From positions 82,338 to 136,990 of the forward strand of contig JAHFRL010000007.1 in assembly GCA_023266235.1 (NCBI GenBank): 54,653 nt of DNA. The letters run 5' to 3'. This document shows, one piece after another, positions 15,567 through 24,179 of the stretch. A program made the translations under genes and the position numbers. This stretch comes from Betaproteobacteria bacterium (GTDB lineage Bacteria; Pseudomonadota; Gammaproteobacteria; Burkholderiales; SG8-41). Each line of letters starts with the position of its first letter. Position 1 is the stretch's first letter. A model generated the notes under the pieces. It saw only the letters and a program-made list of their open reading frames with translations, was not told the origin of the DNA and ran no database searches.

Positions 15567-16622
15567 TCAGGGTATGACACGCGCCTGCCGGTAATGCCCG
15601 AACAGGTCGAGCAACCATTTGCCGGTGTCCAGCGTTTCGCCGAAGCCGCTCTGCCTGAGTTTCAGCGTGTCGGACATTATGGCCCAGTCGGGCGTGAAGA
15701 CGAAATCGCCATACGACCACAGCGCGGCCCGCGCGTACGGCGTGGGTCTGAGTCCGTGCTTCCGGATGATGCGCTCCCAGACCGGGGCCTTGTCCGCCAT
15801 CACCTGCGCGAGGCGCACGGTCGTGACGGGTCCGGCCTGCATGCCGAAGAAGTCGGCGAAGCGCGGCCACAAATTTTGCCAGCGGATGAAGTCGCCGTTC
15901 GTGACGTTGAACGCCTGGTTCGCGCACGCGGGCGCGGTCGTTATCCAGGCGATGGCTTTGGCCAGGAGCGTCGCGTCCGTGCACTGGTAGTGCGCATGAA
16001 AATTTCCCGGGGTCCCCGGAAAGCAGAGCGGCTGCCCCAGTTCTTTCGCGATCGCGGCATGGACCGCGATCACCATCGCGATGCTGCGTGGCTCGCCGGG
16101 CGCGTAGTCGCAGATGCCGTGCGGGCGGCTCGCGCTCCAGTGCCAGGCTTTGCCGCGGCTGCGCTCGGTGACGAAATCCTCCTGCGCGTAATACCAGTTG
16201 TCTTCGCGGATGCGCGGATCCGACTCCTTGGCGGGTGTTTGGTAAGGTCCGAGATCGGCGCCGTAATATTTGCTGCCCTGGAGCAGATGGACGTGCCGCA
16301 AGCCGGGCGCGGCCGGTTCAATCGCATCGATCACGTTGCGCAGCATCGCCGCGTTCGCGTCGATCGGCTCCTTGGCGTTCGCGGTATGGCGCGCGCGCGC
16401 GCAATAGAGCACGTGGGTGACGCGGGTCAATGCCCCGAGCCGGGCGCGGCACGCAGCGGCGTCGGCCAGATCGGCGGCGATGACGGGAAAGTCCACGCGC
16501 TCCGCGGGCGGGCGCCGCGCGAGCCCGATCACTTCCCAATCCCGGTGTGCGGCCAGAAATCTTGCCAGCCCGCGTCCCACCACGCCGGAAAATCCCGGGA
16601 TCAACGCGCAGTAGCGGGCCAT
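15567..16622 (-). CDS. PRISE-type SDR (progesterone 5-beta-reductase/iridoid synthase-like enone reductase)
   Basis: 351 residues. The N-terminal dinucleotide motif is ALIPGFSGVVGRGLARFL. LLQGSKYYGADLG matches the PRISE lysine region (family A-L-Q-T-G-x-K-H-Y). DNWYYAQEDFV matches the N-F-Y-Y-x-x-E-D motif with the active-site tyrosine, and FNVTNGDFIRW is typical further on. Relatives reduce activated C=C bonds of enones with NADPH. The natural substrate in bacteria is usually unknown. The Bug gene 62 bases downstream is likely co-transcribed. A paralogue is cut by the right end of the window. Confidence 0.82.
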   Translation of the reverse strand: MARYCALIPGFSGVVGRGLARFLAAHRDWEVIGLARRPPAERVDFPVIAADLADAAACRARLGALTRVTHVLYCARARHTANAKEPIDANAAMLRNVIDAIEPAAPGLRHVHLLQGSKYYGADLGPYQTPAKESDPRIREDNWYYAQEDFVTERSRGKAWHWSASRPHGICDYAPGEPRSIAMVIAVHAAIAKELGQPLCFPGTPGNFHAHYQCTDATLLAKAIAWITTAPACANQAFNVTNGDFIRWQNLWPRFADFFGMQAGPVTTVRLAQVMADKAPVWERIIRKHGLRPTPYARAALWSYGDFVFTPDWAIMSDTLKLRQSGFGETLDTGKWLLDLFGHYRQARVIP

Positions 16623-16711
16623 CTATGGTTTTCTTGATTGGAACCCACTCAGGCGACCGTTTACGGCCGGCTCGAACGCGCGGACCCGAAACGGCTGGCG
16701 GTCGCCGCGTT

Positions 16712-16975
16712 TCAGGATTTCTTGGGCGCGGACAGCTTGCCGCCCATTTTCTCGCAAGTGCCTTTGGCGACGAGCTTCCAGTAGTCTGGATCGTTATCTT
16801 TCCTGGCTGTGCCCGCACATGAGTGCTTGCCCGCCGCGCAATCGTTCTGGCCGGCTTTGGCGACGCCGTAGCATTTTTCCTTCGCGCCCGACTGCGCCTG
16901 GGCGGAAGCGGCGCCGGCGACGCCGACGGCGAGCAGTCCCATCAGGGCGGAGCGAATGACGGTTTTCTGGTCCAT
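16712..16975 (-). CDS. DUF2282 bufferin-type (BufA1) peptide precursor, orphan
   Basis: 87 residues from ATG 16975 with GGGAG upstream. A signal peptide ([19 protein letters not shown] to AASAQA) is followed by a short mature part with four cysteines: [20 protein letters not shown] and GTC near the end. This is the DUF2282 pattern. Family members are periplasmic metallophores (bufferins) whose Cys residues are modified by an MNIO (DUF692) enzyme with a DUF2063 partner. Neither partner gene lies in this window, so modification would need enzymes encoded elsewhere. A copper-handling role is inferred from the family. Confidence 0.82.
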   Translation of the reverse strand: MDQKTVIRSALMGLLAVGVAGAASAQAQSGAKEKCYGVAKAGQNDCAAGKHSCAGTARKDNDPDYWKLVAKGTCEKMGGKLSAPKKS

Positions 16976-17130
16976 AAAAACTCCCGTGCTGAGTGATTGA
17001 AGGGTTAAACAGCCCCGCTCCTTGGTCGGGACGCGGCGCATTTCCTTACCGCGCCCATGATACCAGCGCGGCATTATCTGCGGTTTTGCCGCGGCGCCGG
17101 AGGCCACGCCAATCCGCCGGTCGCCGGCCC

Positions 17131-17922
17131 CTAGGGATTGTCATACTTCTGCAGCAGCAGGAAAAGCGGATCTATCGAAACCGACAGCGGCCCCAGGTAC
17201 GGATATTCCAGCTGATTCGCCAGCGTCAGGATCAATGCATAGGCAAGCGAGGCCACCGACACCGCGACGTACCCGCTTTTCTTGGGATTGAACAATATGA
17301 GATTGATCAACGTCAGAAAAGTCAGCAGCACCACCGTCAGCCAAAGCGCGGGGTGTATGGGGCTGTGAAACGTGCCGGACAGCCGCTGATGCCTGAGGCT
17401 GCCGAGCGCTGCGAGCTCATTCATGGCGTGGGAGCGGGTCAAAGGCTCCCTGATGTGCTGGACAATCTCGTATATCTCATCCAGGTGTTTTACCGCATCC
17501 TCCGAACCTTGCTGACGCGTCTCTTGATTGAATTCCATGGTTGCGACCGTCTGGACATATAAAACCAGCGCGCGCTCGGCTTCCTTCATCATTCCGGCGT
17601 CGTGCCTCAAATCCATATGCAGGTTCTCGATGACCTGGGCCTCTTTCTTGAGGATGGCATCCTGTTCCCGATGATGATTCCACAGGGTGACGACGACGAA
17701 GGCGATGGTTAATCCGGTCACTCCATTGAGTATCCCGGCAACCATCGGGAACGCGAAATCGTTGTTCTCGAATTCATGTTTCCTGAGGAGTCTCCTGATC
17801 CAGTATTGAACGGGAAAACTGATCAGCAGATAGGGAATCAAACCGATGACCAGGGCAACGAAAAAGCCTTGCGATGCAAGCCAGAGGGAAACGTCGGTTA
17901 CCGACTCGAATAGCTGCCGCAT
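17131..17922 (-). CDS. DUF4239 (bestrophin-like) membrane protein
   Basis: 263 residues from ATG 17922 with GGGAGG upstream. There are two N-terminal membrane segments (about residues 12-35 and 57-79) and two near the C-terminus (about 195-213 and 223-240), separated by a soluble helical part rich in Glu and His ([20 protein letters not shown]). This is the DUF4239 layout. Relatives are compared with bestrophin channels, but the function is not established. Two identical palindromes lie about 115 and 147 bases upstream of the start. Confidence 0.78.
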   Translation of the reverse strand: MRQLFESVTDVSLWLASQGFFVALVIGLIPYLLISFPVQYWIRRLLRKHEFENNDFAFPMVAGILNGVTGLTIAFVVVTLWNHHREQDAILKKEAQVIENLHMDLRHDAGMMKEAERALVLYVQTVATMEFNQETRQQGSEDAVKHLDEIYEIVQHIREPLTRSHAMNELAALGSLRHQRLSGTFHSPIHPALWLTVVLLTFLTLINLILFNPKKSGYVAVSVASLAYALILTLANQLEYPYLGPLSVSIDPLFLLLQKYDNP

Positions 17923-18036
17923 ATGAACCTCCCTTTTTTCGCCGCGCCTGAATGCCTGATTGCGACGTTCCGGACACGCCATCAAAGCATTACGATTCGA
18001 TGGATCGCCTGACCGATCTTCGGGTCCTGGTCCTCA

Positions 18037-18080
18037 ATTGATCAATGAGGTCGGGGTCGATTTTTGTGATTGATCAATGA
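18037..18080. promoter_or_regulatory. Two identical ATTGATCAATGA elements 32 bp apart
   Basis: ATTGATCAAT is a perfect 10-bp palindrome at 18037-18046 and again at 18069-18078, each followed by GA. The 32-bp centre spacing is about three helical turns, so two dimers would bind the same face. They lie upstream of the DUF4239 gene. The half-site TTGAT is shared with FNR/CRP-like sites but without their spacer, so the regulator is unknown. Confidence 0.45.
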
Positions 18081-18124
18081 CCGCATTTTAACGCCTGAGT
18101 ATGAGTAATGCACCAAGCGCTCAG

Positions 18125-18215
18125 CATTCACCCTTCACCCTTCACCATTGGACCTTCCCTCATCCCTCTCGCCTCTCACCTCTCGCTTCCCGCCTCCCGC
18201 CTCTCGCCTCTCGCT
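18125..18215. repeat. Thirteen consecutive heptamers (CATTCAC to TCTCGCC)
   Basis: The stretch can be cut exactly into thirteen 7-base units: CATTCAC, two CCTTCAC, CATTGGA, CCTTCCC, TCATCCC, then TCTCGCC-type units. The run ends on the stop codon of the lipoprotein gene. Unit sequence drifts along the run, which suggests slippage and mutation. Confidence 0.75.
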
Positions 18216-18918
18216 ATTTGATCGGCAGAAAAACCGCCGTGGCGAGGCTTTGAATCACCTTCACGACCGTGCGGTCGGTTTTGTCGGCGATGATCTTCGA
18301 CAACACGTCGAGGCTGGCAATGGCCTTGCCGAACTCGCGCTCGAAGCTCAGGTTCGGGACCGGCCCGGCGCCCTCGTTGGACAGCAGGTACAGTTCCCCC
18401 TGCGAAGCGCGGGCGTTCGAGAGCTTCCACACCGCAATCTCCACGTTGCGCGCGGCGTTGTAGAGACTCTGCGGATCGAGGTCGTCCAGCACGAAGAACT
18501 CGGTCTTGTCCTGGAACGCGGTCTGAATCATGCCCCCGAGCCCGGCGATGAACGCCAGCACCCGGTCGCCGCGGTAGTCCTCCTGGAAGGCGAGATGGAT
18601 CGCCGGCGCGCCGCGCTTGCCCTGCAGCTCGGGGAAGTTCCACGCGTGCCGCCCCTCGAAAATCCGCGCCACGCCCGCCGCGACGTCCGGCTGGCCGCTC
18701 TTTTTCAACTCGCGCGGATTGCGCCGGTAGAGTTTTTCCGTGAGCAGCCTGAGGTTCGAGAAAATTTCGCGCTGATGCGCTTCCGCGACCCGGTCGATGT
18801 CCGTCTTGGCGAGCTGCGAGGCGGAGAAACCGCTCGCCGGTTTCGCGGGCACCGGCCCATGGTTCGCGCACGCCGCCAGCACGCACAGGCAGATTGAAGC
18901 AACGAGCCGCTTAAGCAT
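18214..18918 (-). CDS. Putative lipoprotein
   Basis: 234 residues from ATG 18918; a TTG two codons upstream is possible. The start MLKRLVASICLCVLAAC has a lipobox (L-A-A-C) for lipidation after the signal sequence, followed by ANHGPVPAKP. The mature part is mixed helical, with GEGR-free regions such as VLDDLDPQSLYNAARNVEIA. I do not recognise the family by name. It is likely anchored to the outer membrane. The stop codon touches the heptamer repeat at 18125-18215. A 212-base gap to the next gene (divergent Bug) shows nothing else. Confidence 0.72.
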   Translation of the reverse strand: MLKRLVASICLCVLAACANHGPVPAKPASGFSASQLAKTDIDRVAEAHQREIFSNLRLLTEKLYRRNPRELKKSGQPDVAAGVARIFEGRHAWNFPELQGKRGAPAIHLAFQEDYRGDRVLAFIAGLGGMIQTAFQDKTEFFVLDDLDPQSLYNAARNVEIAVWKLSNARASQGELYLLSNEGAGPVPNLSFEREFGKAIASLDVLSKIIADKTDRTVVKVIQSLATAVFLPIK

Positions 18919-19130
18919 GGCCAATGATAGCGCGAATGCCTCGTTCGTCCTCCGTATTCACTGGGGTGATTGAGTGATCCAAGCACTCATAACTCCTCGA
19001 TCTTCAATCCTGCGCTCATCGTTGCTGCGCTCCCGTTCTTGACTCCTGCGCGGGGCTGGCGGAAGCTAGCGCCAAAAAATAGACGTCCGTACGCAAACCC
19101 CTGAAAAACTTGACCGCGGGAGGTATCGCG

Positions 19131-20093
19131 ATGCTTACCAGGATCTGGGCCGGTGTTCTGATGGCGTTCTCGTGCAGCGCGGTTGCGTTCGCTCAGGCAT
19201 ACCCGGACCGGCCCATACGCCTGATCGTCTCGTACCCGCCGGGCGGCGGCACCGATGTGACCGCGCGCACGATCCAGGCGAAGCTCTCGGAAGGGCTGGG
19301 CCGGCAAGTCGTGATCGACAACCGCCCGGGCGCGGGCTCGACGATCGGCACCGACCTCGTGGCGAAAGCGACGCCCGATGGCTATACGCTGCTCATGAGC
19401 GATACCACGTTCGGCATCATCCCCGGGCTTTACGCCAAGCTGCCGTACGACGCGCAGCGGGACTTCCAGCCGGTCACGCAAATCACCGGCGTGCCGGTCG
19501 GGCTGGTGGTTTATCCGGGGCTGCCGGTGCATTCGGTGAAGGAGCTGGTCGCGCTGGCGAAATCCAAGCCGGGCGAGCTCAATTTCGGATCGGGCGGCAT
19601 CGGCACGCCCGTGCACATGGCCGGCGAGCTGCTCAAGCTCGCGGCGAACATCGATATCGTGCATATTCCATACAAAGGCGCGGGGCCCGCGTTCACCGAT
19701 ATGCTCGGCGGGCATTTTCAACTGATGTTTCCGACGCTGCAGTCGGCGGTCCCGCACATCAAAAGCGGCAGGCTGCGCCTGCTCGCGCTGACCAGCGAGA
19801 AACGCTCGCCCGCTTTCCCCGACACGCCGATCATGGAGGAAGCGGGCGTGCCGGGCGTAATCGCGATGGCGTGGTTCGGCATCCACGCGCCCAAGGCGAC
19901 TCCGCCGGCCATCATCGCGCGGTTAAACGCCGAAGCGGTCAAAGTGCTGCAGGACCCGGTGGTCAAGCAACGCTTCGCAACCGAAGGCGCCGACGCCGTC
20001 GGCAGCTCGCCCGCGCAATTCGCGCAATTTATTTCGAATGAGATCGCGAAGTGGACCAAGGTCGTGAAGGAAGGGGGAATCAAGGCCGAGTGA
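19131..20093 (+). CDS. Bug/TctC-family receptor next to a molybdenum hydroxylase subunit
   Basis: 320 residues from ATG 19131, chosen for GGGAGG upstream (an in-frame TTG at 19110 is worse). The signal peptide ends AVAFAQA, then YPDRPIRLIVSYPPGGGTDV, DNRPGAG, TPDGYTL and IPYKGAG. It ends VKEGGIKAE. The large-subunit gene at 20118 starts 24 bases after the stop on the same strand. A heteroaromatic or aldehyde-containing acid would be a plausible ligand, on neighbour evidence only. Confidence 0.92.
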   Translation: MLTRIWAGVLMAFSCSAVAFAQAYPDRPIRLIVSYPPGGGTDVTARTIQAKLSEGLGRQVVIDNRPGAGSTIGTDLVAKATPDGYTLLMSDTTFGIIPGLYAKLPYDAQRDFQPVTQITGVPVGLVVYPGLPVHSVKELVALAKSKPGELNFGSGGIGTPVHMAGELLKLAANIDIVHIPYKGAGPAFTDMLGGHFQLMFPTLQSAVPHIKSGRLRLLALTSEKRSPAFPDTPIMEEAGVPGVIAMAWFGIHAPKATPPAIIARLNAEAVKVLQDPVVKQRFATEGADAVGSSPAQFAQFISNEIAKWTKVVKEGGIKAE

Positions 20094-20117
20094 ATAACAA
20101 CTGCAACCGTTGCCGCC

Positions 20118-22406
20118 ATGTCGCGCCGCGAAGATCATCGTCTCATCACCGGCCAGGGCCGTTACACCGCCGACTGGAATTTGGCCCACCAGTTGCACGC
20201 GGTTTTTCTGCGCGCCGACCGCGCGCACGCTGAAATCGTGCGGCTCGACGCGGCGCGCGCCCTCGCCCGGCCCGGCGTCAAGGCCGTGCTGACCGGCGAC
20301 GATACGCGCGCGGCGGGGTTCAAATCGCTGCCCAACGTCGTCAACTTCCCGGGCAAGGATGGCCAGAAAATGCGCACGCCGCATCACCCGGTGCTCGCGC
20401 AAGGCCGCGTGCGCTTCGTCGGCGAGCCGGTGGCGATGATCGTCGCCGCCGCGGCGGCGGTGGCGGAGGACGCGCGCGACCTGATCGAGATCGAATACCG
20501 CGATCTGCCCGCCGTCGCGAGCTTTGACGCCGCGATCGCCGACGGCGCGCCCCCGCTCCACGCCGACGTTCCCGGCAATCTCGCGTTCGAGTACGAGTCG
20601 GGCGACGAGCAGGCGGTGGCCAGCGCATTCGCGCGCGCGAAATACACGAGCAGGCTCACCGTCGACAGCCAGCGTCTCGTCGGCAATGCGCTCGAGCCGC
20701 GCGCCTGCCTCGCCGCGTTCGACGCCGCCAGCGGGCGCTACACGGTGCACCTGCCGCTGCAGGGCGTGGGCGGCATGCGCGGCCAGATCGCCGCGGTCAC
20801 CGGGCTCGAGAAGAGCAAGATCGTCATCGTCGCGCAGGACATCGGCGGCAGCTTCGGCGTGCGCGGCGCCGCGTATCCCGAGTACTTCGCGGTGATGCTC
20901 GCGGCGAAGCAGCTCGCGCGCCCGGTGAAATGGGTGTCGACGCGCAGCGAAACCTTCATGAGCGATTTCCAGGGCCGCGCGTTGTCGCTGACCGGCGAGC
21001 TTGCGCTGGATGCCGACGGCAGGTTTCTCGCGATCCGCTTTGACGACCGCGCCGACCTCGGGGCCTATGCCGCCGCGTTCGGCCCCTTCATCGCCACCCG
21101 CAACCTGACGATCACCATGGGCGGCGTCTACCGCATCCCCGCCATGTACGCACGCACGCGGCTCGCCTACACCAACATGGTGCCGGTGTCGGCGTACCGC
21201 GGCGCGGGGCGGCCCGACATCGCGTATGCGGTCGAGCGGCTGGTCGACTACACCGCGCATGCACACGGCTTCGATCCGCTCGAGCTGCGGCGCAGGAATT
21301 TCGTGCCGCGCGCGGCCATGCCGTACAAGACGCCGAACGCGGGCACGTACGATTCCGGCGATTTCGCGGCAGTGATGGACGATGCGCTGCAGCGCGCCGA
21401 CTGGCACGGGTTTGCGGCGCGGCGCGCGGCGGCGGCGCGCGCCGGGAAGCTGCGCGGCATCGGGATCGCGACGTATCTCGAAGCGGGCGGCGGCGGCAGC
21501 GCACCCAAGGACCAAGTCGCGGTCGAGTTCGATGCGGCGGGCGGCATGACGCTGTTCGCGGTCACGCAATCGTCGGGCCAGGGGCATGAAACCATTTTTC
21601 CGCAGATCGTGGCCGCAACACTCGGCATCGACGCCGCGCACGTCCGGTTTCACCCCGGGCCGCCGGGCACCGAACTGACGGGAAGCGGCACCGGCGGCTC
21701 GCGCGGCGCGCTCGGCACGGGCAGCGCGTTTCGCGTGCTCGGCCAGAAATTGATCGAGCTCGCGCGTCCGCACGCCGCCGCCAGGCTCAAGGTGGCGGAG
21801 AACGAGCTGCGCTACAGCGAAGGCCGCTTTCATGCCGGCGACCGCTCGCTCGGATTCGTCGAGCTTGCGCGCGCGCTCGCGGGCGCGACGCCGCACCCGC
21901 TCGCCACCGTCGCCGAAGGCAGCTTCGGCGCCACTTATCCGAACGGCTGCCACATCGCCGAAGTCGAGATCGATCCGGAGACCGGCAGCGCGTCGGTCGC
22001 GCGCTACACGGCGGTCGACGATCTGGGCAACGTCATCAACCCGACGCTCGTCGCCGGCCAGGTGCACGGCGGCGTCGTGCAGGGCGCGGGCCAGGTCTTC
22101 GGCGAGCACGCGGTCTACGATGCGTCCTCGGCGCAGCTCCTGACGGGCAGCTTCCTCGACTACTTCATGCCGCGCGCGGGCTGGCTCAAGGACATCGCGG
22201 TCTACGACCATCCGGTGCCGACGCCGATGAACGCGCTCGGCGCGAAAGGCGTCGGCGAATCGGGCTGCAGCGGCTCGCTGCCCGCGCTCGTCAACGCGAC
22301 CATCGACGCGCTGCGTCCGCTCGGCATCGAGCATCTCGACATGCCGTTCACGCCTTGCCGGCTGTGGGACGCGATACGCGGGGCGCGCTCGCGGAGATTG
22401 GCTTAG
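20118..22406 (+). CDS. Molybdopterin-binding large subunit, xanthine dehydrogenase/CO dehydrogenase (CoxL) family
   Basis: 762 residues, normal for the family. It starts near RREDHRLITGQGRYTADWNL. Cofactor-binding motifs include QDIGGSFGVRG, PVSAYRGAGRPDIAYAVERL, TQSSGQGHET and GSGTGGSRGALGTG. The near-C-terminal AKGVGESGCSGSLP carries the glutamate that acts as base in molybdenum hydroxylases. These enzymes hydroxylate aldehydes or N-heterocycles and need an FAD subunit and a 2Fe-2S subunit. Neither is adjacent: a Bug gene lies upstream and a sirtuin downstream. The AYRGAGRP loop is not the Cys-containing loop of true CO dehydrogenase. Substrate unknown. Confidence 0.88.
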   Translation: MSRREDHRLITGQGRYTADWNLAHQLHAVFLRADRAHAEIVRLDAARALARPGVKAVLTGDDTRAAGFKSLPNVVNFPGKDGQKMRTPHHPVLAQGRVRFVGEPVAMIVAAAAAVAEDARDLIEIEYRDLPAVASFDAAIADGAPPLHADVPGNLAFEYESGDEQAVASAFARAKYTSRLTVDSQRLVGNALEPRACLAAFDAASGRYTVHLPLQGVGGMRGQIAAVTGLEKSKIVIVAQDIGGSFGVRGAAYPEYFAVMLAAKQLARPVKWVSTRSETFMSDFQGRALSLTGELALDADGRFLAIRFDDRADLGAYAAAFGPFIATRNLTITMGGVYRIPAMYARTRLAYTNMVPVSAYRGAGRPDIAYAVERLVDYTAHAHGFDPLELRRRNFVPRAAMPYKTPNAGTYDSGDFAAVMDDALQRADWHGFAARRAAAARAGKLRGIGIATYLEAGGGGSAPKDQVAVEFDAAGGMTLFAVTQSSGQGHETIFPQIVAATLGIDAAHVRFHPGPPGTELTGSGTGGSRGALGTGSAFRVLGQKLIELARPHAAARLKVAENELRYSEGRFHAGDRSLGFVELARALAGATPHPLATVAEGSFGATYPNGCHIAEVEIDPETGSASVARYTAVDDLGNVINPTLVAGQVHGGVVQGAGQVFGEHAVYDASSAQLLTGSFLDYFMPRAGWLKDIAVYDHPVPTPMNALGAKGVGESGCSGSLPALVNATIDALRPLGIEHLDMPFTPCRLWDAIRGARSRRLA

Positions 22407-22461
22407 AGCGCACTTTCATCCACTTGCGATCTCACGACCTCACGACTTATCGGGATTATCT

Positions 22462-22517
22462 CTCATCCTTCATCGTTCAGCATTCATCATTCTGCATTCA
22501 TCATTGCTTTGCCCTCC
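22462..22517. repeat. Period-7 tandem repeat, TTCATCA type
   Basis: Eight heptamers (CTCATCC, TTCATCG, TTCAGCA, TTCATCA, TTCTGCA, TTCATCA, TTGCTTT, GCCCTCC) lie between the hydroxylase gene and the sirtuin. The composite CATTCATCATTGCTTTGC is shared with the repeat at 13069-13110. Confidence 0.7.
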
Positions 22518-22520
22518 TCC

Positions 22521-23282
22521 ATGCTTTCCTCTGCAATCATCGAGTCGGTGCGCGCGTGGATTGACGCGGCCCGGCGCGTGGTCGTGCTGACCGGTGCGGG
22601 GATCTCGACCGACTCGGACATTCCGGACTTTCGCGGCCCGAACGGCGTGTGGACGCGCAATCCCGCCGCGGAGCGGCTCTCGGACATCCGGCATTACACG
22701 GCCGACGCCGAAGTGCGCAAGGCGTCGTGGCGCGGACGCATCGAGCATCCCGTGTGGAGCGCGACGCCCAATGCGGGGCACCTTGCGCTGGTCGCGCTCG
22801 AGCGGCGCGGCAAACTCCACGCGCTCATCACGCAGAACATCGACGGGTTGCATCTGCGCGCGGGCAACTCGTGCGAGCGCGTGCTCGAAGTGCACGGCAA
22901 CCTGCATCAGGCGATATGCCTCGCGTGCGGCTGGAAGGGCGCGATGCAGGCGGTATTGACCCGCGTGCGCGCAGGCGACGAGGATCCGCGCTGCGTAACC
23001 TGCGGCGGGATACTCAAGAGCGACACGATTTCGTTCGGCCAGGCGCTGGTGCCCGCAGTCATCGACCGCGCGATGCAATCGGCGCACGAGACCGATCTCC
23101 TCCTCGCGGTGGGCACGAGCCTGCGCGTGTTCCCGGTAGCGAACATCGTGCCCATCGCCAAAGCCGCCGGCGCGCGGGTCGTGATCATGAATGCGGAGCC
23201 AACGCAGTTTGACGACATTGCCGATGCGGTGCTGAACGGTTCGATCAGCGCGGAATTGCCGCGGGTGTGCGGCGGTGAATAG
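22521..23282 (+). CDS. SIR2-family NAD-dependent protein deacylase (sirtuin)
   Basis: 253 residues from ATG 22521. Motifs in order are VLTGAGISTDSDIPDFRGP, ITQNIDGLHLRAG, VLEVHGNLH (catalytic His), the zinc cysteines CLAC and CVTCGG, then GTSLRVFPVANIVP. It removes acyl groups from lysine using NAD and releases nicotinamide and O-acyl-ADP-ribose. The start follows a heptamer repeat with CCTCC, and an in-frame TTG lies four codons upstream. It is flanked by unrelated genes and is likely its own unit. Confidence 0.92.
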   Translation: MLSSAIIESVRAWIDAARRVVVLTGAGISTDSDIPDFRGPNGVWTRNPAAERLSDIRHYTADAEVRKASWRGRIEHPVWSATPNAGHLALVALERRGKLHALITQNIDGLHLRAGNSCERVLEVHGNLHQAICLACGWKGAMQAVLTRVRAGDEDPRCVTCGGILKSDTISFGQALVPAVIDRAMQSAHETDLLLAVGTSLRVFPVANIVPIAKAAGARVVIMNAEPTQFDDIADAVLNGSISAELPRVCGGE

Positions 23283-23288
23283 AGAGCA

Positions 23289-23316
23289 GGGAATGGGGAA
23301 TAGGGAATGGGTAATT
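23289..23316. repeat. Four heptamers of GGGAATG type
   Basis: GGGAATG, GGGAATA, GGGAATG, GGTAATT follow one another directly after the sirtuin stop. This is the same period-7 layout as the CATTCAC and CTCATCC runs, with a different unit. Confidence 0.65.
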
Positions 23317-23332
23317 TCAATCGAAACCTGAG

Positions 23333-23363
23333 TCCCGCATAATTGCCGCAGGTTTCATCCGTC
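23333..23363 (+). repeat. 31-bp direct repeat, left copy (upstream of MOSC gene)
   Basis: This 31-base string begins TCCCGCATAATTGCCGCA and ends TTTCATCCGTC. It recurs at 24180-24210 with one mismatch (G at 23351, T at 24198). In the right copy the mismatch base forms the ATG of a Bug gene; here it reads AGG. A promoter-like CATAAT lies at 23338-23343. The repeats bracket the MOSC gene. Confidence 0.85.
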
Positions 23364-23375
23364 AGAGCTTCGGAC

Positions 23376-24158
23376 ATGACTGTTAGTGTAGCCACAATTT
23401 GCCGCTACCCGATTAAGGGGCTCAGTCCCGAGCCATTGGAGCGGGTTACGCTCGCCATTGGCGAATGTCTTCCACATGACCGACGCTTTGCCATCGCAAG
23501 GGCCTCAACGCGCTTTGATCCGGCGCAACCTGAATGGCTGCCCAAAACCAATTTTTTCATGCTCATGCGCGACGAAAAACTCGCGCAACTTCGGACACGC
23601 TTCAACGAACAAAACGGTCTTCTCACCATAGAGCGTAATGGTCAGATGCTTCTTCGCGCCCGCATCACCGATGTGGGCGCGGACCGCATTCTGATCAACG
23701 CGTTCTTCGCTGAATTCCTGAAGGACTCTCCGGGTGGCCCACCCAGGGTGGTGGAGGCGCCCGGTCACACATTTTCAGATGCGAAACAAAAGCCCAATTC
23801 AACGACGTACAAATATATCTCGCTCGTGAACCTGGCAAGCATCGGGGAGTTAGAGAAGGTCGCGCAGGTAGCGGTCGATCCAATCCGCTTTCGCGCGAAC
23901 CTCTACTTGAAGGGGTTGCCCGCTTGGGAGGAACTTGGCTGGGTCGGATCAGAGATCGTGGCAGGGAACGCGCGTCTGCGCGTCGTTTCTCCCATCACCC
24001 GGTGCGCTGCAACAGCCGTCAATCCCGCGACGGCCGAACGCGACTTAAGCATTCCCACCATCCTCCAGAGAGAATTCGGGCATAACCACATGGGTGTTTA
24101 CGCGGAGGTTGTCGGGGGTGGCGAGATCAACAGAGACGATCCGATAGCTCCGCTCTAA
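23376..24158 (+). CDS. MOSC-domain protein
   Basis: 260 residues from ATG 23376. It has the MOSC N-terminal beta-barrel start VATICRYPIKGLSPEPLERV and a C-terminal MOSC part with RCAATAVNPATAERD and GHNHMGVYAEVVGGGEI. MOSC proteins bind molybdenum cofactor or transfer sulfur; relatives include YcbX and mARC, which reduce N-hydroxylated compounds. The usual MOSC cysteine appears as the C of TRCAAT. Codon use is visibly less GC-rich than in the flanking Bug and sirtuin genes. Together with the flanking direct repeat this suggests acquisition or transposition. It may serve the molybdoenzyme at 20118, but that is a guess. Confidence 0.82.
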   Translation: MTVSVATICRYPIKGLSPEPLERVTLAIGECLPHDRRFAIARASTRFDPAQPEWLPKTNFFMLMRDEKLAQLRTRFNEQNGLLTIERNGQMLLRARITDVGADRILINAFFAEFLKDSPGGPPRVVEAPGHTFSDAKQKPNSTTYKYISLVNLASIGELEKVAQVAVDPIRFRANLYLKGLPAWEELGWVGSEIVAGNARLRVVSPITRCAATAVNPATAERDLSIPTILQREFGHNHMGVYAEVVGGGEINRDDPIAPL

Positions 24159-24179
24159 TTTTCCCGACCCGCGCTTGTT

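Noticed and set aside
13954..15594. A 546-residue plus-strand frame covering the PrpD end and the Bug gene
   Set aside because: It is an alternate frame over two well-supported genes, with no recognisable domain.
19923..22334. An 803-residue open frame on the minus strand opposite the molybdenum hydroxylase gene
   Set aside because: High GC makes antisense frames long. The translation is Arg/Ala/His-rich with no family motif, while the plus strand encodes a full hydroxylase.
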